From contig NZ_SGXD01000002.1 of NCBI RefSeq assembly GCF_004216915.1, positions 124,001-188,000 on the forward strand: a stretch of DNA of 64,000 nt. The letters are read 5' to 3'. The notes beneath the pieces were generated by a model. The model had not been told where the DNA came from and searched no databases. It saw nothing but the letters and a program-made list of their open reading frames with translations. Position numbers and translations under genes: made by a program. This stretch comes from Motilibacter rhizosphaerae. Its GTDB lineage: Bacteria > Actinomycetota > Actinomycetes > Motilibacterales > Motilibacteraceae. This document shows positions 16,572-25,295 of the stretch, piece after piece (the stretch's first letter is position 1; every line of letters begins with the position of its first letter).

Positions 16572-17287
16572 CGATCACCACCGGCGGCTCCGCCCGCACG
16601 GCCGAGGAGCTGCAGGCCCTGGCGGCGCGCGCGGCGCACGAGCTCGAGGACGCGCCCGCCGAGGAGGTCCTGCGCTGGGCCGCCGCCACCTTCGGCGAGC
16701 GCTTCGCGGTCACCGGCTCGATGGGGGCCGACACCGTGCTGTCGCACCTCGCGGGGCGCGTCGTGCCCGGCATCACCGTGCTGTTCATCGACACCGGCTA
16801 CCACTTCGCGGAGACCATCGGCACGCGTGACGCGGTCGACGCGGTCTACGACGTCAACGTCCGCACCGTGCTCCCGATCCTGTCGGTCACGCAGCAGGAC
16901 GAGGCGTACGGCCCGCGGCTCTACGAGCGCGACCCCGACCGCTGCTGCGCCATGCGCAAGGTCGACCCGCTCAACGCCGTCCTGGGCGACTACGACGCCT
17001 GGGGCAGCGGCGTACGCCGTGACGAGGGCCCCTCGCGCGCCGGCACGCCGGTCGTCGCGTTCGACGCCAAGCGCGGCAAGATCAAGGTCAGCCCGCTCGC
17101 GCGCTGGACCCAGGACGACGTCGACCGCTACGCCCAGGAGCACGGGACGCTCGTCAACCCGCTGGTGTGGGACGACTACCCCTCGATCGGCTGCGAGCCC
17201 TGCACGCGGCGCGTCGCGCCCGGCGAGGACGCCCGCGCCGGGCGCTGGGCCGGGCTCGCCAAGACCGAGTGCGGCATCCACCTCTAG
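16568..17287 (+). CDS. cysH: Phosphoadenylyl-/adenylyl-sulfate reductase
   Basis: CysH reduces activated sulfate to sulfite. The 239-residue protein has the PP-loop region FAVTGSMGADTVLSHLA, the paired cysteines RCCAMRKV, a second pair CEPCTRR and the C-terminal catalytic ECGIHL. The CC...CxxC set binds a [4Fe-4S] cluster and marks the adenylyl-sulfate (APS) type rather than the cluster-free PAPS type. ATG 16568 follows GGAGGAGG. ATP sulfurylase genes (cysD, cysN), often next to cysH in actinobacteria, are absent from this cluster and must lie elsewhere. Confidence 0.93.
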   Translation: MTITTGGSARTAEELQALAARAAHELEDAPAEEVLRWAAATFGERFAVTGSMGADTVLSHLAGRVVPGITVLFIDTGYHFAETIGTRDAVDAVYDVNVRTVLPILSVTQQDEAYGPRLYERDPDRCCAMRKVDPLNAVLGDYDAWGSGVRRDEGPSRAGTPVVAFDAKRGKIKVSPLARWTQDDVDRYAQEHGTLVNPLVWDDYPSIGCEPCTRRVAPGEDARAGRWAGLAKTECGIHL

Positions 17288-17331
17288 ACCCACCCCTCCC
17301 CGACCCCCTCTCCCTCCAGCAAGGAGTCCCC

Positions 17332-17472
17332 GTGGACGCCCTCCCCGGCGCCCTGAGCAGCCACAGCCGTGACCGCGTCGCCCAGGCGGCGCGCGTCAAC
17401 GCGTGCTCGGCGGGGTCGCGATGTCTGCTGGCGCGTACGACCGCGCCGGCACTCGCGACCCCCCTGCTCTGA
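17332..17472 (+). CDS. 46-residue ORF with two Cys, before ABC transporter
   Basis: GTG 17332 follows a strong AAGGAG by five bases and opens a 46-residue frame ending 22 bases before the binding-protein start. The product is hydrophilic at first (SHSRDRVAQAARVNAC), has two cysteines (CSAGSRC) and a hydrophobic tail. It is too long and Cys-poor for a classic leader, but its place in the operon invites either a second sulfur-sensing leader or a small accessory protein. No family recognised. Confidence 0.45.
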   Translation: MDALPGALSSHSRDRVAQAARVNACSAGSRCLLARTTAPALATPLL

Positions 17473-17494
17473 CACCGACTCCTGGAGGACCCCC

Positions 17495-18610
17495 TTGCTC
17501 CGCACCCGCTTCCGACGGGCGCTCGTCACCGCCGTCGTCGTCCCGCTGCTCCCCGTGCTCGCCGCCTGCGCGAGCGCGGACAAGAAGTCCACGGCCTCCA
17601 CCGGCGGCGCCGCGGCGACCGCCGCGGCCAGCTCCGGTGCCGCCCTCGCCGAGTCGCCGACGCTGAAGCTCGGCTACTTCGCCAACGTCACGCACGCCGC
17701 TGCGGTCGTCGGCGCGAGCAAGGAGCAGCCCTTCTTCCAGAAGGCGCTCGGCTCGACCAAGCTCAGCACGCAGATCTACAACGCCGGCCCCGCTGCGATC
17801 GAGGCGCTGACCGGAGGCACGATCAACGCCGCCTTCCTCGGCCCCAACCCCGCGATCAACGGCTACGTCAAGGCCAAGGGCGGGCTGCTGCGCATCGTCT
17901 CCGGCGCCACCTCGGGCGGCGCCTCGCTCGTCGTCCGCGCCAGCATCACCTCGGCCGCGCAGCTCAAGGGCAAGAAGATCGCCGACCCGCAGCAGGGCGG
18001 CACGCAGGACGTCGCGCTGCGCTACTGGCTTCAGAAGCAGGGCTTCAAGGTCCCCGTGACCGGCAAGGGCGACGTCTCGATCCTCAACCTGGACAACGCC
18101 GCCACGCTGGACCAGTTCAAGCTCGGTCGGATCGACGGCGCGTGGGTACCGGAGCCGTGGGCCTCGCGCCTCGTCGACGCCGGCGCGAAGACCCTCGTGG
18201 ACGAGAAGACCCAGTGGCCGGGCGGGAAGTTCGTCACGACCCACCTCGTGGTCAGCCAGGACTTCCTCAAGAAGTACCCCGGCAGCGTGAAGAAGCTGCT
18301 GCAGGGCGAGCTGGCCGCCGAGGACTGGATCACCGCCAACCCCGACCAGGCGCAGACCGTCGTCAACGACGAGCTCAAGACGCTCACCGGCAAGGCGCTC
18401 AAGCCCGCCATCCTCGCGAGCGCGTTCAAGGGCATCGGCATCACGATGGACCCGCTGGCCTCGACCCTGCAGGAGGCGGCCGACCACGCGGTCTCCGTGG
18501 GGCTGCTGAAGAAGCCCGACCTCAAGGGCATCTACGACCTCTCGCTGCTCAACGAGGTCCTCAAGGAGGCGGGCAAGCCCGCCGTCGACGACGCCGGCCT
18601 CGGCGTCTAG
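17495..18610 (+). CDS. Sulfonate/sulfur-compound ABC transporter substrate-binding lipoprotein
   Basis: This 371-residue periplasmic-binding-type lipoprotein is of the SsuA/TauA/NitT class. The signal peptide ends in a lipobox (VLAAC), followed by a low-complexity Ser/Thr/Ala linker. The mature part has LKLGYFANVTHAAAVVG, IEALTGGTINAAFLGPNPAI and GAWVPEPWASRL, as in aliphatic-sulfonate and related binders. I chose TTG 17495 because GGAGG lies six bases before it and the next residues form a good signal peptide. Substrate is inferred from the cysH/sir context and could be a sulfonate, a sulfate ester or taurine. Confidence 0.87.
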   Translation: MLRTRFRRALVTAVVVPLLPVLAACASADKKSTASTGGAAATAAASSGAALAESPTLKLGYFANVTHAAAVVGASKEQPFFQKALGSTKLSTQIYNAGPAAIEALTGGTINAAFLGPNPAINGYVKAKGGLLRIVSGATSGGASLVVRASITSAAQLKGKKIADPQQGGTQDVALRYWLQKQGFKVPVTGKGDVSILNLDNAATLDQFKLGRIDGAWVPEPWASRLVDAGAKTLVDEKTQWPGGKFVTTHLVVSQDFLKKYPGSVKKLLQGELAAEDWITANPDQAQTVVNDELKTLTGKALKPAILASAFKGIGITMDPLASTLQEAADHAVSVGLLKKPDLKGIYDLSLLNEVLKEAGKPAVDDAGLGV

Positions 18611-18621
18611 GAGGAACGACG

Positions 18622-19437
18622 ATGTCCGCACTCGACGCCCCGGCGCAGGCCGCCGGGCTGCAGCACGGTCCCCTGGTCTCGGTCCACGGGGTCCGCAAGG
18701 CCTTCGGCCGCGGGGCGAGCGCGACCTTCGCGCTCGACCGCGTGAGCCTCGACGTCGCCCCCGGCGAGTTCGTGGCGCTGCTCGGGGCGTCGGGGTGCGG
18801 CAAGTCGACCCTGCTCTCCCTCATCGCCGGGCTCGACGCCCCCACCGCTGGGACCGTCACGGTCAACGGCGGCGCGGCGCTGATGCCGCAGGAGGGCGGG
18901 CTCTTCCCGTGGCTGACCGCCGGGCGCAACATCGAGCTGGCGCTGCGGCTGCGGGGCGTACCCCGTGCCGAGCGGCGCCCGGAGGCCGAGCGCCTGCTCA
19001 GCCTGGTCCGGCTCGACGGCGCCTACGCCAAGCGGCCGCACGAGCTCTCCGGGGGCATGCGCCAGCGCGTGGCGCTCGCCCGCGCCCTCGCCCAGCAGCG
19101 GCCGGTGCTGCTGATGGACGAGCCGTTCTCGGCGCTCGACGCCATCACCCGTGATGCGCTGCACGCCGAGCTGGTCCGGGTGTGGCAGGAGACCGGCGTC
19201 GCCGTCGTCTTCGTCACCCACAACGTCCGCGAGGCCGTACGCCTCGGCCAGCGCGTCGTCCTGCTCTCCTCGCGCCCGGGCCGCGTGCTGCGGGAGTGGC
19301 GGGTCGACCTGCCGCAGCCCCGGCGCATCGAGGACGAGTCCGTCTCGCGCCTGGCCGGCGAGATCACCGAGCACCTGTCCGCCGAGATCCGCCGCCACGC
19401 CGGCGACGAGGCCGAGGAGGCCATCGATGTCCGCTGA
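18622..19437 (+). CDS. ABC transporter ATP-binding protein (SsuB/TauB type)
   Basis: The 271-residue ATPase has Walker A GASGCGKST, Q-loop LMPQEGGLFPWLT, signature LSGGMRQR, Walker B VLLMDEPFSALD and an H-loop FVTHNVREA. ATG 18622 follows GGAGG. It overlaps the permease gene by 11 bases, and the binding protein ends 11 bases upstream, so all three are one transcription unit. Confidence 0.93.
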   Translation: MSALDAPAQAAGLQHGPLVSVHGVRKAFGRGASATFALDRVSLDVAPGEFVALLGASGCGKSTLLSLIAGLDAPTAGTVTVNGGAALMPQEGGLFPWLTAGRNIELALRLRGVPRAERRPEAERLLSLVRLDGAYAKRPHELSGGMRQRVALARALAQQRPVLLMDEPFSALDAITRDALHAELVRVWQETGVAVVFVTHNVREAVRLGQRVVLLSSRPGRVLREWRVDLPQPRRIEDESVSRLAGEITEHLSAEIRRHAGDEAEEAIDVR

Positions 19438-20362
19438 CGAGACCGTGGTCGGGGTGGACGACAGCCGCGTCGCCGCCGCTGCCCTGCTGGGCGAGGCCCG
19501 ACAGTCGTCCGAGAAGAGCCTCGAGGCGGGGCTCGACGCCCTCGCCACCGAGACCGAGGACCGGGCGCCGTGGTGGCGCAGGGCGCTGCGCAGCGCCCTG
19601 CCGCCGGTGGTCGTGCTCGTCGGCCTGTTCGTCGCCTGGGACCTGTGGACGCTCGTCTTCCGGCCCTCCTCCACGATCTTCCCCGGGCCGGCCGACGTCG
19701 GCGCGACCTTCCGCGACCACTGGTCGGACGGCACGATCACCGAGGCGTTCCGCGGGTCCCTCGGCCGAGCGGCGCTGGGCTTCGCGCTCTCGCTGGTCGT
19801 CGGCACCGTCCTCGGCGTGCTCGTCGCGCAGGTCCGCTTCATCCGCGCCGGCTTCGGCCCGCTGCTCTCCGGGCTCCAGGTGCTGCCCTCGGTCGCGTGG
19901 GTCCCGCCGGCGCTGATCTGGTTCGGCGCCAGCCAGAAGGCGATGCTGGCCGTCGTCCTGCTGGGCGCGGTGCCCTCGATCGCCAACGGGCTCGTCGCCG
20001 GCGTGGACCAGGTGCCGCCCCTCTACCTGCGGGTCGGCCGGGTGCTGGGCGCCCGCGGGCTCAAGCAGGTCTGGCACGTCGTGCTCCCCGCCGCGCTGCC
20101 CGGCTACCTCGCCGGTCTCAAGCAGGGCTGGGCGTTCTCCTGGCGCTCGCTCATGGCCGCCGAGCTCATCGTGCGCTCCAGCGACATCCCCCTCGGGCTC
20201 GGGCAGTTCGAGGAGAGCGCACGTGACCTCAACGACCTCCCGTGGGTGTTCCTCGGCATCTTCCTCATCCTCGTGGTGGGCATCGTCGTCGAGCTGGCCT
20301 GCTTCGCGCCGCTCGAGCGCACCGTGCTGCGCCGCCGCGGGCTGCTGCTCGGCAAGGCCTGA
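19427..20362 (+). CDS. ABC transporter permease (SsuC/TauC type)
   Basis: The 311-residue membrane protein has a hydrophilic N-terminal 45-50 residues, then about six transmembrane segments. The permease coupling motif lies in GARGLKQVWHVVLPAALPGY (EAA-like loop), which contacts the ATPase. The ATG at 19427 lies inside the end of the ATPase gene. Three 15-base repeats begin at its stop codon. Confidence 0.92.
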   Translation: MSADETVVGVDDSRVAAAALLGEARQSSEKSLEAGLDALATETEDRAPWWRRALRSALPPVVVLVGLFVAWDLWTLVFRPSSTIFPGPADVGATFRDHWSDGTITEAFRGSLGRAALGFALSLVVGTVLGVLVAQVRFIRAGFGPLLSGLQVLPSVAWVPPALIWFGASQKAMLAVVLLGAVPSIANGLVAGVDQVPPLYLRVGRVLGARGLKQVWHVVLPAALPGYLAGLKQGWAFSWRSLMAAELIVRSSDIPLGLGQFEESARDLNDLPWVFLGIFLILVVGIVVELACFAPLERTVLRRRGLLLGKA

Positions 20363-20407
20363 TCCGGCAGGGGCTGATCCGGCGGGGGCTGATCCGGCAG
20401 GGGCTGA
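20359..20407 (+). repeat. 15-bp tandem repeat (three copies) at permease stop
   Basis: CTGATCCGGCAGGGG is repeated at 20359, 20374 (one base changed) and 20389, with a partial fourth copy. Each unit is five codons, so the first unit supplies the permease TGA stop and every following unit repeats TGA in that frame. It may be recent slippage or a small regulatory array before cobA. Confidence 0.8.
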
Positions 20408-20424
20408 CCTGCGGTGGCGCTCGC

Positions 20425-20430
20425 TAGGGT
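20425..20430 (+). promoter_or_regulatory. -10 box for leaderless siroheme gene
   Basis: TAGGGT ends seven bases before GTG 20438, the spacing expected for a leaderless transcript. This supports the GTG at 20438 over the upstream GTG at 20414. Confidence 0.55.
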
Positions 20431-20437
20431 GGGCGCC

Positions 20438-21661
20438 GTGAGCGAGCCCGTCCCTGCGCAGCCCGGCTACCCGCTGCTGCTGGGCCTCGCCGGGCGTCGC
20501 GCCGTGGTCGTCGGCGGGGGTCCGGTGGCGCTCCGGCGCGTACGCGGCCTGCTCGACGCGCACGCCGACGTCCTGGTCGTCGCGCCCGACGTCATCGGCG
20601 ACCTCCGTACCCTGGCCGAGTCCGGGACGCTGCGCTGGGAGCAGCGCGGGTTCGCGCCGGCCGACCTCGAGGGCGCCTGGCTCGTGCAGACCGCGACCGG
20701 GGACCCCGCCGTCGACGCGGCGGTCGCCGCCGAGGCGGAGGCCCGGCACCTGTGGTGCGTCCGTGCTGACGACGCGAGCGCCTCGAGCGCCTGGACCCCG
20801 GCTGTCGCCCGGCGCGACGACGTAGTGGTGGCGGTGTTCGGGGGGAGGGACCCGCGCCGCGCCCGCGCGCTGCGCGACGGGGTGGCGCTCGGGCTCGACA
20901 CCGGCTCGCTCCCCCTGCGCCGGCGGCGCGCCCCTACCGACGGCGTCGGCTCGGTCGCCCTGGTCGGCGGCGGGCCCGGCGACCCCGGGCTCATCACCAC
21001 GCGCGGCCGGCGCCTGCTCGCCGAGGCCGACGTCGTCGTGACCGACCGGCTGGCGCCGGTGGCGCTGCTCGACGAGCTCGACGACGACGTGCTGGTCATC
21101 GACGTCGGCAAGCAGCCCGGCAACCACCCGGTGCCCCAGCGCGACATCGAGAAGCTGCTCGTCACGCACGCGCTCGCTGGCAAGCGCGTCGTGCGGCTCA
21201 AGGGCGGCGACCCGTTCGTCTTCGGCCGCGGGCCCGAGGAGGTGGCCGCGTGCGCCGCCGCAAGCGTGCCGTGCGAGGTCGTCCCGGGCGTCACGAGCGC
21301 CATTGCCGGCCCCGCCGCCGCCGGCATCCCGGTGACGACCCGCGGGGTGGCGAGGTCCTTCACGGTGTCGACGGGCCACGAGCTGCTCGACGAGGGCGCG
21401 GTCGCCGGGCTGGCCGCCCTGCTCGGCTCGGGCGGCACGCTGGTGATGCTCATGGGGGTGACCTACGTGGGCAAGGCCGCGGAGGCGCTCGTCGCCGCAG
21501 GGGCCGACCCCGGGCTCGGCGTGGCGGTGGTGGAGTCGGCGTACTCCCCCGCGCAGCGCGTCACCCGCACCACCCTGCGCGACGTGGGGTCCGTGGTGCT
21601 CGAGCGCGGTGTGCGCCCGCCTGCCGTCGTCGTCGTGGGGGCCGTGGTGGGCGCGGGCTGA
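20438..21661 (+). CDS. Siroheme synthase-like fusion: precorrin-2 dehydrogenase + uroporphyrinogen-III C-methyltransferase
   Basis: This 407-residue protein makes precorrin-2/sirohydrochlorin on the way to siroheme, the cofactor of the sulfite reductase upstream. The N-terminal 150 residues are a Rossmann dehydrogenase (PLLLGLAGRRAVVVGGGPVA, SirC/Met8-like). The remainder is a SAM-dependent methyltransferase: VALVGGGPGDPGLIT, RLKGGDPFVFGRGPEE, VVPGVTSAIAGPA and a C-terminal PAVVVVGAVV. The order matches E. coli CysG with an abbreviated N-terminal part, so iron insertion may need another enzyme. Independent transcription from the 20425 promoter is likely. Confidence 0.9.
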   Translation: MSEPVPAQPGYPLLLGLAGRRAVVVGGGPVALRRVRGLLDAHADVLVVAPDVIGDLRTLAESGTLRWEQRGFAPADLEGAWLVQTATGDPAVDAAVAAEAEARHLWCVRADDASASSAWTPAVARRDDVVVAVFGGRDPRRARALRDGVALGLDTGSLPLRRRRAPTDGVGSVALVGGGPGDPGLITTRGRRLLAEADVVVTDRLAPVALLDELDDDVLVIDVGKQPGNHPVPQRDIEKLLVTHALAGKRVVRLKGGDPFVFGRGPEEVAACAAASVPCEVVPGVTSAIAGPAAAGIPVTTRGVARSFTVSTGHELLDEGAVAGLAALLGSGGTLVMLMGVTYVGKAAEALVAAGADPGLGVAVVESAYSPAQRVTRTTLRDVGSVVLERGVRPPAVVVVGAVVGAG

Positions 21662-21708
21662 GCGCCGGGCCGCCGAGCCGCCGGACCGCCGGGCCGCCGG
21701 GCCGCCCG

Positions 21709-21876
21709 GGAAGTTGATCAGGCTGCCCGATCGAGTTGGCCAGGAGCCCGTGCGGGCCGGACCCTCGCGCAGACCCGACCGCACCAGGTGGTCGCCGTAC
21801 GGACGGGATCTCGTGCTGGAGGCGACCAGTCCGTGCTGCCGGGGCCGCACATGATCGGGCAGCCTGATCAACTTCC
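21709..21876. repeat. 168-bp element bounded by 24-bp perfect inverted repeats
   Basis: The 24 bases at 21709-21732 are repeated exactly in inverted form at 21853-21876; the arms contain GATCAGGCTGCCCGATC. The 120-base interior has a second, weaker inverted pair (around 21787 and 21822) and no plausible gene. It lies between convergent genes and its right arm supplies the stop codon of the MFS gene. The shape suggests a non-autonomous mobile (MITE-like) or extragenic palindromic element, or a long bidirectional terminator. No target-site duplication is obvious. Confidence 0.7.
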
Positions 21877-22920
21877 ACCCCGGCGGCGCAGCAGCGCGGG
21901 CAGCGCGAGGGCCACGACCGCCAGCAGCGCGGCGACCGCGGCCAGCCCGTGCACCGCCCACGCGGCGTACACCCCGAACGCCGGGAGCTCGCTCAGCAGC
22001 GCCGCGACGCTCGTCACCGTCGTACGCGCCCGACCGCTCGCCGCCTCCTGCAGCCGCACCTCCGCCAGCACGAGCACGCCGCGGTAGGCCGCGTACGCCG
22101 TCGCGAGCAGCACCAGCGACGCCGGTCGGCCGAGCGCCCCCGCGGCGAGGAGCCCGCAGCAGGCCGCCAGCGCCACCCCCGCCAGCGCCCGCCGGCCGGC
22201 GCCGCGGAGCCGACCAGCAGCACCCGCCACCGCCGCGGCGAGCAGGGGCACACCGGCGAGGGCCAGCGGCACGAGCGAGGTGGGCACGCCCCAGGACGAG
22301 GCGAGCACGGGGAGGTACTCCTCCAGCGCGTCGATCCCCGTCAGCGCGGCGACGGCGACGAGCGGACCGCGTACGCGCACGTCCAGCAGCGCCTCGCGCA
22401 CGCCCGAGCGCAGCAGCTCGCCGAGACCCGGCTCCTCGCCCTCGTCTGCCACCCCACGAGCCGCCTCCGGCAGGCGCAGGGCCAGCAGTCCGGCCGCGAC
22501 GCTCGTGGCGACGCTGGCCCACCCGACCACGGCGTACCCGTGGGGCAGGAGGAGCGTCGCGAGCCCGGCGGCGGGCAGGGCCGCGCCGAGCCGGGCGGCG
22601 GTGACCCGGCCGAGGAGCCCCGCGTACGCGTCGGTCCGGCCACGCTCGCGCAGCAGGTCGTACGCCAGCGTCTCGAGCGAGCCCGAGGAGAGCGCGCCGG
22701 CGAGGCCCCACACCACGAAGCCCGCGGCGAACCCCGTCGGCACCGGCGCCAGCGTCCAGACGGCGAAGGCGGCCCCGCGCCCGAGGGCGCCAGCCGCGAG
22801 CGCTCCCCGCCGCGACCAGCGGTCGGCGACGGCCCCGGCCGGGACCTCGGCGAGCACGCCCGTGAGCGACCACAGGGCGAGCAGCAGCGACAGCCCCGCC
22901 GCGCCCGTCCCGGAGCCCAC
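21868..22920 (-). CDS. MFS transporter, probable 5' frameshift
   Basis: This is a major-facilitator protein with about ten visible transmembrane segments; the substrate is unknown. The intact frame from GTG 22920 gives 350 residues (GAVADRWSRR is the conserved loop between helices 2 and 3). However, the expected first helix is split: codons just upstream in this frame read AWAALDDAVPLYPVYALL without any start codon, while a TTG at 23008 opens LTLNPLLLG in another frame. A single-base indel near 22980-23000 would join them, so the gene may be inactivated or there may be a sequencing error. The 3' end lies in the inverted-repeat element. Confidence 0.7.
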   Translation of the reverse strand: MGSGTGAAGLSLLLALWSLTGVLAEVPAGAVADRWSRRGALAAGALGRGAAFAVWTLAPVPTGFAAGFVVWGLAGALSSGSLETLAYDLLRERGRTDAYAGLLGRVTAARLGAALPAAGLATLLLPHGYAVVGWASVATSVAAGLLALRLPEAARGVADEGEEPGLGELLRSGVREALLDVRVRGPLVAVAALTGIDALEEYLPVLASSWGVPTSLVPLALAGVPLLAAAVAGAAGRLRGAGRRALAGVALAACCGLLAAGALGRPASLVLLATAYAAYRGVLVLAEVRLQEAASGRARTTVTSVAALLSELPAFGVYAAWAVHGLAAVAALLAVVALALPALLRRRGGS

Positions 22921-23172
22921 GACGAGCAGGGCGTAGACCGGGTAGAGCGGGACGGCGTCGTCGAGCGCCGCCCACGCGACGACCGAGCAGGAGGGGGTTC
23001 AGCGTCAACCGGGCATGCTCCGGAGCGTAGCCCTCCCCCGTGCGGCAGTGCGAGCAAGATCACCAACGGGGGGCCCGCACGCATGGATCAGCGGGGACCA
23101 GGGCAGGGTGGAGACCACCGGCGTGCACGCGCGCCGGCACTGCGATGCGCGACGACGAGTTGAGGGAGTGCT

Positions 23173-25284
<2,112 letters not shown>

Positions 25285-25295
25285 GAGGTCCCCGC

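Noticed and set aside
13483-16794. 1103-codon minus-strand open frame through the sulfite reductase and cysH
   Set aside because: Only its last third matches a family (YihY). The rest is opposite two conserved enzymes and reads Arg/Asp/Val-rich, the usual shadow of GC-rich genes.
17369-17494. N-terminal extension of the sulfonate-binding protein from 17369
   Set aside because: It would precede the signal peptide with 42 Arg-rich residues; TTG 17495 with GGAGG gives a proper lipoprotein signal.
19364-23008. 1214-codon minus-strand frame under the ABC permease and siroheme genes
   Set aside because: Low-complexity Arg/Gly/Glu translation opposite well-supported genes; only its first few codons (LTLNPLLLG) are of interest, for the MFS frameshift.
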